A program made the position numbers and the translations under genes. The notes under the pieces are model-generated. The model was not told the origin of the DNA. It did no database searches and saw only the letters and a list, made by a program, of their open reading frames with translations. Shown here piece by piece: positions 9,769-19,461 of a stretch of 37,404 bases of DNA (its first letter is position 1; every line of letters starts with the position of its first letter). This stretch comes from Desulfurococcales archaeon. GTDB lineage: Archaea; Thermoproteota; Thermoprotei_A; Sulfolobales; Desulfurococcaceae. The stretch spans positions 22,965 through 60,368 of the forward strand of contig JALWZC010000065.1 in assembly GCA_027002875.1 (NCBI GenBank). Reading direction: 5' to 3'.

Positions 9769-11140
9769 AGGAATGCGTGAATACATGCTACGCTTAGCCG
9801 AGGAATTCTTCCGTGCACTAGAAAAGTATGGTGTTGATGAAGCCGAATTCTATGGCTCATGGTCTAACAATGTATTAATAGATATAAGCAATGGGAGAAT
9901 ACAGAGGGTTAGCATTAGGGTTACCGGCGACTATGGTTTAAGAGCGTGTATTGGTAAACGAGTAGCGGGGTTATCCTCAAGTAATTTGTCCCCGAACATC
10001 GATGATTTAGCGCGGAGGCTCGCTAAGATCATAAAGGCTTCTCCAGAGGATAAAGACTGGCACGGCTTCTCAAAGGGTTACCGGAGAGGTGTTCTCGCAA
10101 GGATTTATGATGAAAAACTAGCCAATACGAGCCCCGAGGATATGATCGAGAAGCTTAAACACTACATGGAGACATCGATCGAGGCCGCAAGGTCTAAGGG
10201 CGGGGAAGACGTCCGAATACCCTCCGGGATGACTAGCTATGGATCAGGCGGATTAATAGTTGCTAACAGTATTGGCGAACACTTATATGATGAATCAACG
10301 AGTATGCTCATATACTATGAAGTTAAAACGAGGCGTAGCGGTGGAGAAGCAAGTTTTGAAACAATGTATATTGGTAGAAAGCTCGAGGAGGACAGAGTTC
10401 TTAGGGAGGCTAGGCGGGGAGGAGAGTACAGCGTATTATTCATAGGTGCTAAGCCTGTTCCAAGCGGGAATTACAAGTTATTATTAGACCAGTATAATGC
10501 GGCGGCATTCATCGAGACGGCATTGATCCCGGCTTTTTCAGCGTTGAACGTGCAGGAGAAGCGTAGTCCTCTACGCGGGAGGCTTGGGCAGAGGGTCCTT
10601 GGCGAAAACATATCTATTATAGATGATCCAGGTATTGATTGGGGTGTTGGTAGCAGGAGTTTCGATGATGAAGGAGTACCTACTAGGAGGAAATACATAG
10701 TGAATAATGGATTACTGGAGACATATCTCTACGACCACTATACTGCTAGCCGGGAGGGGAGGAGTAGTACTGGTAATGGGTTCCGGAGAAACCCGGGATC
10801 ACCGCCTACACCTGGACCCACTAACATCGTATTTGAAACCGATAAGGCTTGGAGCTGGGATGAGCTAGTCTCTAGTATTGATCGTGGATTAATAGTGCAT
10901 GGAATGATCGGCTACTGGATGTCGAACCCGGTAAACGGCTCCACGCAGGCAACGATTAGTCATGGACTACTAGTTGAGAAAGGTGAAGTAGTTCACCCGG
11001 TTAAGGGCGTTGTTATCGGCGGTAACATCTACGATTGGCTAAGCAAGGATCTAGTGGGTATCGGCAAAGAACTACTATCTATCGGAAACATGTATATGCG
11101 GCCATTACTGGTAGCTAACGTTGGCGTTGCAGGTAAATAA
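9752..11140 (+). CDS. tldE: TldE/PmbA-family protein, partner of TldD
   Basis: Adjacent to tldD; PmbA-like GNYKLLLDQYNAAAFIETALIPAFSALNVQEKRSPLRGRLGQRVLGENISIIDDP and GSTQATISHGLLVEKGEVVHPVKGVVIGGNI. Likely true start at ATG 9773. Confidence 0.92.
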   Translation: MVEVGRGMREYMLRLAEEFFRALEKYGVDEAEFYGSWSNNVLIDISNGRIQRVSIRVTGDYGLRACIGKRVAGLSSSNLSPNIDDLARRLAKIIKASPEDKDWHGFSKGYRRGVLARIYDEKLANTSPEDMIEKLKHYMETSIEAARSKGGEDVRIPSGMTSYGSGGLIVANSIGEHLYDESTSMLIYYEVKTRRSGGEASFETMYIGRKLEEDRVLREARRGGEYSVLFIGAKPVPSGNYKLLLDQYNAAAFIETALIPAFSALNVQEKRSPLRGRLGQRVLGENISIIDDPGIDWGVGSRSFDDEGVPTRRKYIVNNGLLETYLYDHYTASREGRSSTGNGFRRNPGSPPTPGPTNIVFETDKAWSWDELVSSIDRGLIVHGMIGYWMSNPVNGSTQATISHGLLVEKGEVVHPVKGVVIGGNIYDWLSKDLVGIGKELLSIGNMYMRPLLVANVGVAGK

Positions 11141-11151
11141 CGCCCTATTTT

Positions 11152-12063
11152 TTACTCTAAGTGTCTCAACTGGTAAGTCTCCGTCGCGTCTATCTTGATT
11201 ACACCCTTATCGGTCTCGAGTATTAGTGATCCATACTCATCAATACCCTTGGCTATGCCCTCTATCCTTGAGCCATTCATCATTATTGCCTGTACCCTTC
11301 TATTAAGCGTTGACAGGTATTCTCTGTATTCTTCTCTGATCTCATCCGGCTTCTCGGCTAGCTTGGGGGCCCTACTAATCCATCCAATTATCATTGATAA
11401 TACCCGGTTACGCGGGGTAATACCGCCCAATACATCTTTCAAAGAAACAGCTTCCTCCACCGGAGGCTTATTATTCACGTTAAGGCCTACGCCGATATAA
11501 GCGATTATCTGCTCCTTGAAGGCTTCTGCTTCAACCAGTATGCCCGCAAGTTTTTTATCATCTACTATGACATCATTAGGCCACTTAATCCAGGCATCAA
11601 CACCTATGTTTTTACGGAGTATCCTTACCAGTATTGTTGGTACTAGGACTGGCAGCATCGAAGCCGTAGATGGATCAACCATTACTTTAAGAGTTATCCA
11701 TAACCCGCCGAGACCTGTAACCCATGTTTTACCTGTGCGGCCCTTACCCCATAACATGTATTCGGCTACTATAACAGTCCACGGCGGGTGTCCACGGGCA
11801 GCATCCTGCGTTGAGCCTAGCAGTGATCTATGAATAATAGTCCAACCCCAGGGTTTAATATAGGATGGTATATCGGCTGGGTTCCAGAATACTCTACCAC
11901 TACTGATCTCTAACATGTAGTGCTGGGATAGTTCTTCGAGGAGGCTTTCTACAACCGGTTGCTTAACCCCTATCTCCCATCCAAGCTCTCTAATAACCCA
12001 CTCATTCCTATCGATAAGGTGTTTTATGAGTAGTAGCTGGAGAACTGTTTTCTCAGGTATCAA
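11152..12063 (-). CDS. birA: Biotin--[acetyl-CoA-carboxylase] ligase (BirA-type)
   Basis: GRTGKTWVTGLGGLWITL, WPNDVIVDDKKLAGILVEA, IGVGLNVNN motifs; C-terminal small domain. Confidence 0.9.
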   Translation of the reverse strand: MIPEKTVLQLLLIKHLIDRNEWVIRELGWEIGVKQPVVESLLEELSQHYMLEISSGRVFWNPADIPSYIKPWGWTIIHRSLLGSTQDAARGHPPWTVIVAEYMLWGKGRTGKTWVTGLGGLWITLKVMVDPSTASMLPVLVPTILVRILRKNIGVDAWIKWPNDVIVDDKKLAGILVEAEAFKEQIIAYIGVGLNVNNKPPVEEAVSLKDVLGGITPRNRVLSMIIGWISRAPKLAEKPDEIREEYREYLSTLNRRVQAIMMNGSRIEGIAKGIDEYGSLILETDKGVIKIDATETYQLRHLE

Positions 12064-12743
12064 TAGCCTAATACCCCCCTTGCTCTTCTAAGTATTTCAT
12101 TTATTCCTAGTATATATGGTAGATTTGGATAAAACCTCCTAAGCACTTCATACAAATTAACGATGGGCGCATAACCAGGCCCCCTACCACTCAAATCAAC
12201 CACACCCCTAACCCATAACTGCGAGAGCATCCTTAACAATAGTGATCTCTTCTCCTCGAATTCCAGCGCGGCCTTATACTCGTTGGGCAGGTATAGTTGG
12301 GGCCAGTTAGGATACCTTGAAATAAGGTTTACGAGGTATTCCCTATCATTTTTTATAACTGGGCATTTAATACTTAACCCGTACTCGGCTGTTGAGAATA
12401 CTGTTTTACTATTATCATCGATTGTATATCTTATCTCCCTGGGCACGTATGGGTAGCTCCTACATATCAGTGGTTTGTATATGTCATTGATCATGCACAA
12501 GTTATCATCTCTGAGGAAGACGCACTTACCATCAACAAGCTCCATCGCGTAGCTCAGCGCTATCCAAACATTACTCCTCCTATCGAAAACCCTGTATCCA
12601 GGCCTGCTCTTATACGGTTTATTAAGCATTCCAGCTAGCTCCCTAAGGATTACTTCTTCGTATGGTAGTATTGTTACTGGTGAAGCCCTACAGCATTCAC
12701 CGCACAATGTACACTTGAATACTTTTAGACTAGTTGTTTTCAA
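12060..12743 (-). CDS. YkgJ-family Cys-cluster (putative Fe-S/zinc-binding) protein
   Basis: FKCTLCGECCRASPVTILPYEE...CVFLRDDNLCMINDIYKPLICRSYPY. Confidence 0.85.
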   Translation of the reverse strand: MKTTSLKVFKCTLCGECCRASPVTILPYEEVILRELAGMLNKPYKSRPGYRVFDRRSNVWIALSYAMELVDGKCVFLRDDNLCMINDIYKPLICRSYPYVPREIRYTIDDNSKTVFSTAEYGLSIKCPVIKNDREYLVNLISRYPNWPQLYLPNEYKAALEFEEKRSLLLRMLSQLWVRGVVDLSGRGPGYAPIVNLYEVLRRFYPNLPYILGINEILRRARGVLGY

Positions 12744-12760
12744 ACCCTATACCCGTCCCG

Positions 12761-13321
12761 TTAAGCTGTAGCGTAGTATCCTGGAAGCTTTTCTTTCAGA
12801 AGCATTCTAACCCTATTAACACCATCAATCCTCTCAATGATCTCAGCTACAGGCGGTGGTACTAGTTTCTTCCACTCCGGGTTTCCCTCAGCCATTAATT
12901 TCCTAATCACTGTCCCCCTATAATTTGATCTTGGTAGTTCGGGAGGCTTTATCACCGTATAGCCCTCCTCGTGGAATATCCTCTGTATGATCGGGTTTAG
13001 CGTTACAACGTATTTAAACGGGGGACTGTAGAGCTTGACGTAGTGTACAGCTACCCTGCTAACCTCGAGCGTCGGCAGTGTTACGGTTATAAGCCTGTCT
13101 AGGCTTATATTGCTCCATTTAAGCGACTCCCTGATCATCTCGATCCTTTCACCAGCGGTGAAAGGGTTCTCCGGCGTGTGGCTCTGGCTAGCCATTCCGA
13201 CAACTACTACAACCTCGCTACTCTGCTTGAAACAGTATTTTAACACGTTTAAGTGTCCATAGTGTAGCGGCTGGAACCTTGCTATCATCATGCATCTATC
13301 GCTACTGGTCAACGCGATCAT
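12761..13321 (-). CDS. nadM: Nicotinamide-nucleotide adenylyltransferase
   Basis: ARFQPLHYGHLNVLKYCF, SQSHTPENPFTAGERIEMI, SNYRGTVIRKLMAEGNPEWKKLVP. Confidence 0.9.
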   Translation of the reverse strand: MIALTSSDRCMMIARFQPLHYGHLNVLKYCFKQSSEVVVVVGMASQSHTPENPFTAGERIEMIRESLKWSNISLDRLITVTLPTLEVSRVAVHYVKLYSPPFKYVVTLNPIIQRIFHEEGYTVIKPPELPRSNYRGTVIRKLMAEGNPEWKKLVPPPVAEIIERIDGVNRVRMLLKEKLPGYYATA

Positions 13322-13395
13322 ACCCGTTCGATCATTTTTCGAAGAGTATTTATCCGTTGGTATTCTATGGTTATCCTAGGAATAAATTATTTGGT

Positions 13396-14052
13396 ATGCG
13401 TAGCGGGGTTTTCCAGGCCTTGGCTTCTAGTATTGTATCTATGAGTGAGTGGTTATCCCTGCTCATCGCTTCGATCGTTATAGCACTAGTATTTGGCTCC
13501 GGGGTTTTACTTAGAGGTGATCTAATTAGCTTCACTATTGTAACCCTCGGCGCTATACTAGCGGTTATACCCCATGAGCTTATGCATCGGTGGAGCGCTA
13601 GGAGGCTTGGCTGTTATAGTAGATACGTATTATACCCTATGGGTTTACTCTTAACGCTTGCAACAGCAGTACCCTTCATACCCTTCAAGATAATCCTCCC
13701 CGGCTTCGTCGTTATCAGCTGTGGTGTTATTAGTGGTAGAAGGGCTAAGTGGATCGATGGCGTTACTAGTTTTGCAGGGCCGGTTACAAACATCTTCTTA
13801 TCCGCTATCTCCCTGACCCTACTGAAAATATTGCTGCAGGCCCCGCTAGTATATTATTATAGTGGATGGTTCAGGCTACTGCTCGCCTTCCTAGGTTTTT
13901 CAGCCCTCTTAAACGCTTGGGTAGGCTTCTTCAACCTACTGCCCGTTCCCCCACTAGACGGTTCCAAGATTATACGTTGGAAGCCCCTACTATGGCTTCT
14001 ATCATTTGTAATCTCAATAATATTATTGATCGCTACGGGTTTCTCCTTCTAG
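13396..14052 (+). CDS. M50-family (site-2-protease-like) membrane metalloprotease
   Basis: HELMH (HExxH) in a TM context and NLLPVPPLDGSKI; ORF track starts at 13279 but that overlaps nadM antisense, so ATG 13396 is preferred. Confidence 0.85.
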   Translation: MRSGVFQALASSIVSMSEWLSLLIASIVIALVFGSGVLLRGDLISFTIVTLGAILAVIPHELMHRWSARRLGCYSRYVLYPMGLLLTLATAVPFIPFKIILPGFVVISCGVISGRRAKWIDGVTSFAGPVTNIFLSAISLTLLKILLQAPLVYYYSGWFRLLLAFLGFSALLNAWVGFFNLLPVPPLDGSKIIRWKPLLWLLSFVISIILLIATGFSF

Positions 14053-14110
14053 CCCGCTTTATAACTACCTGGTATCTCCTAGTGGAATCCCGGAATAAGG
14101 TGTTTATAGT

Positions 14111-14527
14111 TTGAGCATTGTCGGCGAGAGCAGGGGGTTGAGTATAGACCGCAGATTTGTTATGATCATATTATTCCTAGTCTTCTTTTTATCAACCCTA
14201 TGGTTCGCGAGAATGGGGCTAAACGCTCCTCGCCCCAGTATTAGTGCTGGAACGGGTATTAGGGTTGAGGCTTACTGGTCTAACACTACTTGCCTATTAT
14301 TAAGCGTGAATAATACTTATGGTAACAGGATAGTGGTCGACACAGTTAGGATAGGAAACCATACTTTCAGTATCGGAAAAACCCTTGCTCCACATGAAAA
14401 CCTATCGCTACGCCTGTGCAGCGTTAAGATCAATGGCGGGCTTGGGAGTATTACCTATACCGTTAATGGACGAAAGAGTTATAGGTTGTTTATGATCCCC
14501 GTTAAAGGGGGACGCTTAAATTATTAA
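14111..14527 (+). CDS. Small membrane-anchored secreted protein, unknown function
   Basis: 138-aa ORF, N-terminal TM FVMIILFLVFFLSTLWF followed by a beta-rich domain. Confidence 0.6.
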   Translation: MSIVGESRGLSIDRRFVMIILFLVFFLSTLWFARMGLNAPRPSISAGTGIRVEAYWSNTTCLLLSVNNTYGNRIVVDTVRIGNHTFSIGKTLAPHENLSLRLCSVKINGGLGSITYTVNGRKSYRLFMIPVKGGRLNY

Positions 14528-15307
14528 CTGCTCTTCCCCCGATTCCTCTCTTCCGCCTTTCTCGAGTATTACGGCTTCTTTACGGTATTCCTCGAATTTA
14601 TGGAACCTGTACGCTATTAATATGTAGGTTATCAGCCCTACTACGAATAATAGTATAGACTGTACTACGAGTGGAAGTATTGCTGCAAGTAGTTTCATAA
14701 GTATTGTTACCTGTGGTTGCGGAGTATTCGTCGTCCCGGCCTCCTTGACGCGTATTAGGTATTCTTTAAATTCTCTCAGCCCGTTAGCAGTTGCGATCTT
14801 AGCCGGTAAGCCTAGGTATGCTAGTATAACCATGAATACTAGTAGGATAATAATATATAGAGGCATAGCTCCCCCAGTCTTATCTCTAATAGCCTTAAAA
14901 CCAAGTAATTCCAGGAATAGCCCCGTACCCGCTAGTATCGGAGCTAGTAGTGACATGGGATTCGTCAACTGGTAGATTAGAAAGTCAACGAGCTTTACGG
15001 ATTGATCGATTAATTGATCCAGTGTAACCGTTCCACCTGTCTGTATTGAAGGCGTAGATAAACCAGTTATCTGCCCATTTAGAGCATCCAAGACTATTCC
15101 GGATAATAATAGTATTGATCCTATCATTGCCGCCTTGAAGTATCTATGCTGGAACCATTCCTTATCTAGTTTAAACCAGCCTATCGCTGTGAGTACTGCT
15201 CCAACAGTATTTACTAATGGTATTATTCTAAGTATGTATCCTATTAGGAGTATTTTAGAGGTCTTCGATGGATATTTCCGGAATATTTCTTCTGCCATTA
15301 TTCTCAT
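14516..15307 (-). CDS. Multi-spanning membrane protein (DUF996-like)
   Basis: 263-aa ORF; four or more TM segments; N-terminal LLIGYILRIIPLVNTVGAVLTAIGWFKL pattern. Family assignment is tentative. Confidence 0.7.
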   Translation of the reverse strand: MRIMAEEIFRKYPSKTSKILLIGYILRIIPLVNTVGAVLTAIGWFKLDKEWFQHRYFKAAMIGSILLLSGIVLDALNGQITGLSTPSIQTGGTVTLDQLIDQSVKLVDFLIYQLTNPMSLLAPILAGTGLFLELLGFKAIRDKTGGAMPLYIIILLVFMVILAYLGLPAKIATANGLREFKEYLIRVKEAGTTNTPQPQVTILMKLLAAILPLVVQSILLFVVGLITYILIAYRFHKFEEYRKEAVILEKGGREESGEEQLII

Positions 15308-15677
15308 CCTCGAGTATTTTCTCCATAATAGATATTATTTCCCTACTCCTCTCATAGGTGTAGTGGTTTATGCATTGTTTTATCATTTCATCCCTCATCT
15401 TTGCATAGTCTTCTTTCCTAATGTTACCCCTATGGAATAGGTTTTCGATCTCCATTAAACACTCTCTTTCCAAGTCGTGGAATTTAGGCTTTACAATGTA
15501 TATGTGCGGGTATCTTGGATCGACGTAGCCTATCCAAACCTTCCCCATTAACCCGGTTTTTCCGAGTAGTTTCCTAACTTTATCGTGCTCCTCTTTTTCA
15601 TAGATGAAGCAATTATAGTGTTTAAACGCGTTGATCATTCTCTTCAATAGTTCCTTCTCCCAGTCTTCTAGCTTCAA
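15255..15677 (-). CDS. Hypothetical protein
   Basis: 140-aa ORF overlapping both neighbours, operon-like. Confidence 0.65.
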   Translation of the reverse strand: MKLEDWEKELLKRMINAFKHYNCFIYEKEEHDKVRKLLGKTGLMGKVWIGYVDPRYPHIYIVKPKFHDLERECLMEIENLFHRGNIRKEDYAKMRDEMIKQCINHYTYERSREIISIMEKILEDENNGRRNIPEISIEDL

Positions 15678-16105
15678 TGTTTTTCATCACCAAGCCTAGT
15701 CTTCTTAACCGGTATTCGGAGCTTCTCGACGAACAAGCGAATTATCCATGCATATACTGGGTTTCCAATGCTCCGCCGGAGTTCTCCATCCCTATACTTT
15801 GCCCTGTATACTAGTTCGCCCTTATAATTATAAACCGAGATTTCCCCGACTACTTTCCCGAGAAAGTTCTTGATGAATCGTGCTTGTATCAGGAACTCTC
15901 CATGGCCTAGTTTTACTAGGTACTTTCTAGCTTCCCCCCTCCTATAGGTCGGCTCCGCATCCTCTCCTCTAATAATTCTCTCCGAGGCCCTGCTTAGGGG
16001 TATTAGTCCCTTCTCCCTACTATAGATATATACTAGTCTCCTAGCTACGTGTTTACCAGTCTTGCTCTTACTCTTCTCTTCGAGCGCTTCTATTACCGAC
16101 TCCAT
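15674..16105 (-). CDS. Hypothetical protein
   Basis: 143-aa ORF with 4-nt overlap to the next gene. Confidence 0.65.
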   Translation of the reverse strand: MESVIEALEEKSKSKTGKHVARRLVYIYSREKGLIPLSRASERIIRGEDAEPTYRRGEARKYLVKLGHGEFLIQARFIKNFLGKVVGEISVYNYKGELVYRAKYRDGELRRSIGNPVYAWIIRLFVEKLRIPVKKTRLGDEKH

Positions 16106-16389
16106 GCTTCATCCTCTACAACTAGTATATTACCAGCTTTAAGCTCTATAATCGGCTTCTCACCATGTACGACGAGTACTACTGGTGAATCCGCTATCTG
16201 CCTTGAAATCCTTGTTTCGGGTACTCTTAATACTACTTGTTTAACACCCTTATACTCTCTAGATTCTTCTAGTTTACCCTCATCATTGTAGATTGCTATT
16301 TTTACATTGTATTCCTCGGGTTTATAGTGTAGGCTTAAAAGTATTTTAGGCATAACTGGTTCCTCCAAGCCTTCATAGTTGTATTCCAT
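16093..16389 (-). CDS. Hypothetical small beta-rich protein
   Basis: 98-aa ORF overlapping the next gene's start. Confidence 0.6.
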   Translation of the reverse strand: MEYNYEGLEEPVMPKILLSLHYKPEEYNVKIAIYNDEGKLEESREYKGVKQVVLRVPETRISRQIADSPVVLVVHGEKPIIELKAGNILVVEDEAWSR

Positions 16390-16519
16390 TATACACTATA
16401 TTCCCCCGGTAAAACTATAAAGGGATTCGTGGGGTATTCGCTTTTTATCCCTACCCATATCAATATAGGGGTTGGGGAGTCTGCCCTGCTTCCACGCGCC
16501 CTGGAGGTGTTGCATAGGT

Positions 16520-16867
16520 ATGGATGTATTTGATGATTCATGGATTGAGTTGATGCATTGCATATTGTGGATGCTCCGAGAAGTTGATGAATGGGTTTTC
16601 CACCGGTTAATATATGAGCTTAGTAGGGATAAACGCGTACCAGTTGATTCCTGGAAATGGTTTGGGGACTGGCCTCGCAGCGGCGAGGTTGATGCTTTGA
16701 TTGGTTTCTTGAAGATGATGGGTATTGTTGAAGCCGAGGATGGGGTTTTAAGAGCTGTTAAGCCTCCAGTAGTTGACTGTAGGGAGCTGGGTATTCACAG
16801 GGATTTATTGGATAAGTATTTGGGAAACGTTAAACGGTTATCTTCTGCTTCTCGGCTTCGTGGATAG
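16520..16867 (+). CDS. Hypothetical protein, possible winged-helix-like
   Basis: ORF track begins at 16472; internal ATG at 16520 (MDVFDDSWIELMHCILWML...) preferred, with upstream GGAGGTG. Confidence 0.6.
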   Translation: MDVFDDSWIELMHCILWMLREVDEWVFHRLIYELSRDKRVPVDSWKWFGDWPRSGEVDALIGFLKMMGIVEAEDGVLRAVKPPVVDCRELGIHRDLLDKYLGNVKRLSSASRLRG

Positions 16868-18416
16868 GTAGTTCTTTGAATACTTCCTTCATAACCTTTC
16901 TGTACGCGTCTTCACTGATCTCCAGTGTTTCCCTTATCGTTTCAGCTATTACAGTTGTTGCTATCTTCTCATACTCGAGGCGGTGGAGCCCCCTCCTAAT
17001 ATATGGCCTGAACAGTACTTGTAGGGGTATGCCCTCCTCGATGAGGTATAGCTCGCGATCCCTCACGATCCTCTTACCCTTCTTCTTCCCCATGAATAGT
17101 GTTAGCAGGTTTGCTGCTTCACTAGTCTTACCGGGTACTAGTACTGATTGAGGTACTGGCGATACCGTTACCACGTCTATCCATACATCATCCCTGCTGA
17201 CGCCTCTTGAACGCAGGGCTTCGTACAGGTTTTCCTCGAGTTTTATTTTCAGGTTATTCTTGAAGTCTTTATCGAAAAGTATTCTCAGTATCCATTTTAC
17301 AGCGTGCGGCCCCTTATTGCTTGATAATATGTATTCTCTACCAACCCTCTTCCACTCCGGCTTCCTCTCGATCAATAGTTTCCGTGCTAGCCTCGCTATT
17401 GGCTCGTGGTTTTTCATTGCTTTCTCCAGCATTATACTATACATTTTCACGTCTAACAATCCAAGATAGGGCTGTGGGTCTCCCTCTGCTACTCTTACTA
17501 CTGCTTCGGTTAATCCTAGCTCGGGGTCTAGCATGTGTAGTATGTTTTTAAGTAGTTTGTCGAATGCACGGTTTACACTGTGGAAGTATACGTGTTCAAA
17601 CATGTTAGCCTTAGCGTATAGGTAGGCTCTGAATTCTCCCCAGGTATTCCTATCCAGTAAAAGCAATGGACGGTGGTCGTCGAAGTATGGATAGGTGTTC
17701 CGGTACAACCTCTTATAAGCTATGTATCCATACTCATTCGTCCCGGTAAAGTAGCTGTCCCGGCGGAGGAAGTCTAGTATATCGCTCGGGTATAGGCTAT
17801 CCTTTATGAGCCACCTCATCAACTGTATAACCGGCTCCTTAGGCTCGCCGGGGCCAAGGATCTTTAATAGTACCTCGTAGAGGTTATCTAGGCCGTAATC
17901 GTCTTCAAACCCCCTAATCGTATCCTCCAACAAGTACTGTACTAGTAGTAGCCCTATCTTCTCGTGATTATTCACTTTCTCCGGTATATCCTTGTTAGTC
18001 CACAGGATTGCCTCCTCGAAAGCGTGGCCGAAGCAGGCGTGTCCTGCATCGTGTAGTAGTCCTGCAAGCCTCACCGCTTGTATTAGGGTGTCTGGACTGT
18101 ATCCTTCTAGTTTTTCAACACCGTAGTAGTCTAGTATTTTTGAAACAAGGTCCTCCGCCATTAAGCCTGCTAGATGCATTACACCAACTACGTGTTGGAA
18201 CCTAGTATGTACTGCTCCCGGGTATACTAGGTGGGCTGTCTGTAGCTGCATAATGTATCTTAGTCGTTGTATTATAATACTATTAATGATCTTCTCTTCA
18301 ATCTCCCGGTTGAAGTATACGTAGTCGTAAATAGGGTCGCTAATCTCCTTCCACGAGAACTTATTCTTATAAACCTCGCTGATATACCGGTTACTAATCA
18401 ACAGCTTCACCATCAC
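16830..18416 (-). CDS. HD-domain phosphohydrolase (dGTPase-like)
   Basis: HTRFQHVVGVMHLAGLMAE...LAGLLHDAGHACFGHAFE (H...HD signature), ...SLYPSDILDFLRRDSYFTG. Confidence 0.9.
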   Translation of the reverse strand: MMVKLLISNRYISEVYKNKFSWKEISDPIYDYVYFNREIEEKIINSIIIQRLRYIMQLQTAHLVYPGAVHTRFQHVVGVMHLAGLMAEDLVSKILDYYGVEKLEGYSPDTLIQAVRLAGLLHDAGHACFGHAFEEAILWTNKDIPEKVNNHEKIGLLLVQYLLEDTIRGFEDDYGLDNLYEVLLKILGPGEPKEPVIQLMRWLIKDSLYPSDILDFLRRDSYFTGTNEYGYIAYKRLYRNTYPYFDDHRPLLLLDRNTWGEFRAYLYAKANMFEHVYFHSVNRAFDKLLKNILHMLDPELGLTEAVVRVAEGDPQPYLGLLDVKMYSIMLEKAMKNHEPIARLARKLLIERKPEWKRVGREYILSSNKGPHAVKWILRILFDKDFKNNLKIKLEENLYEALRSRGVSRDDVWIDVVTVSPVPQSVLVPGKTSEAANLLTLFMGKKKGKRIVRDRELYLIEEGIPLQVLFRPYIRRGLHRLEYEKIATTVIAETIRETLEISEDAYRKVMKEVFKELPIHEAEKQKITV

Positions 18417-18626
18417 CGAGTCTCTGAATAGTAATGTTTATATTTAGGTATTTATACTTGATCATGGAGAATTCCCGGTAATACCATATAAGTAACACGG
18501 TTATCATAATTAAAACACTATTACCTATCTAGGCCATAACAGCGATGATAATAAATCAGCTATATTTTAACTGGTAAGTTATTAATCCCATTATTTAAAA
18601 ACAAATAGGCATCCCTAAGCGATATT

Positions 18627-19067
18627 ATGGGTGTATTGAAAAGGTTGAATTTCAGGGTTTTACATAATGTTTTCATGTTTGTGAAGATCAAATTCCTCGA
18701 TTATAATCAGCCATTTATACGTAGTTTATCCGGGAAAGGATCAAGTTTCTATGACTTCTTGAAACTCTTTGTTCGTGGATTACTGTTCTCGACTGGTTAT
18801 TTACTCTCTCCGCTTTCATGGTGGAATGATCTAATTATTAACGTTCCATTAGCTTATGTTTTCGCTATCCTATTTTCTTCTTTAAGTGGAAGGTTTTTCG
18901 CCTTCTGGTTTAGCCTTGGTTATACTTTGAGTAACATAATTGGTATCTTGTTGATGAAGTTTAGTGTTTCAAAATATAGTGGTTCCTGGATTAGGGATCT
19001 CATTTATTCTATAGCTTACTCGGTTGTCGCCTATATTATTCTTTCAATATTTCTTGCCGGGTTGTAA
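18627..19067 (+). CDS. Small multi-spanning membrane protein
   Basis: 146-aa ORF with repeated hydrophobic segments. Confidence 0.6.
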   Translation: MGVLKRLNFRVLHNVFMFVKIKFLDYNQPFIRSLSGKGSSFYDFLKLFVRGLLFSTGYLLSPLSWWNDLIINVPLAYVFAILFSSLSGRFFAFWFSLGYTLSNIIGILLMKFSVSKYSGSWIRDLIYSIAYSVVAYIILSIFLAGL

Positions 19068-19123
19068 GCGAAGGATTATTTTGTAAAAAATATTTATCAG
19101 GTTATTTACAGGCGTGTTCAAAG

Positions 19124-19363
19124 TTATTTCTTCTTCCTCTTCCTTGTCTTCTTAGTCTTTTTCTTCTCCTTAACGTATTCCTTAGCGATCCATCCTTCAT
19201 CTGTTCTTACTACTAGTCCTTCTTTTTTGAGGTCCTGTAGTCTTCCCCGTATTGTGTTATAGTTTAGGTTTGTTAGCTTCTGTATCTCCTTCGGTGTTAA
19301 GGGTCTTTTCTCTTTTAGTAGTGTTTCGTAGACTATTTGTTTAGCTGTTTTCTTCTCGGGCAT
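19124..19363 (-). CDS. Winged-helix DNA-binding protein with Lys/Arg-rich C-terminal tail
   Basis: 79 aa; PLTPKEIQKLTNLNYNTIRGRLQDLKKEGLVVRTDEGWI wHTH pattern then KEKKKTKKTRKRKKK. Confidence 0.8.
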   Translation of the reverse strand: MPEKKTAKQIVYETLLKEKRPLTPKEIQKLTNLNYNTIRGRLQDLKKEGLVVRTDEGWIAKEYVKEKKKTKKTRKRKKK

Positions 19364-19461
19364 TGCTCCTCAACCCTTAATGTTATCTATCATTCATTTA
19401 TGATCTGATCCTATAAGGGTTATTAAACTTGATCCAGTTAATTGAATCCTAATAATGGGAG

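Noticed and set aside
8757-9860. Minus-strand ORFs 8757..9221 and 9549..9860
   Set aside because: Antisense to tldD/tldE, which carry clear family motifs.
11195-11833. Plus-strand ORFs opposite birA
   Set aside because: Shadow ORFs of the biotin ligase gene.
18420-18626. Possible tRNA or C/D-box sRNA in the long AT-rich intergenic region
   Set aside because: No cloverleaf-like pairing or convincing paired C/D boxes found by eye; would need tRNAscan/Snoscan.
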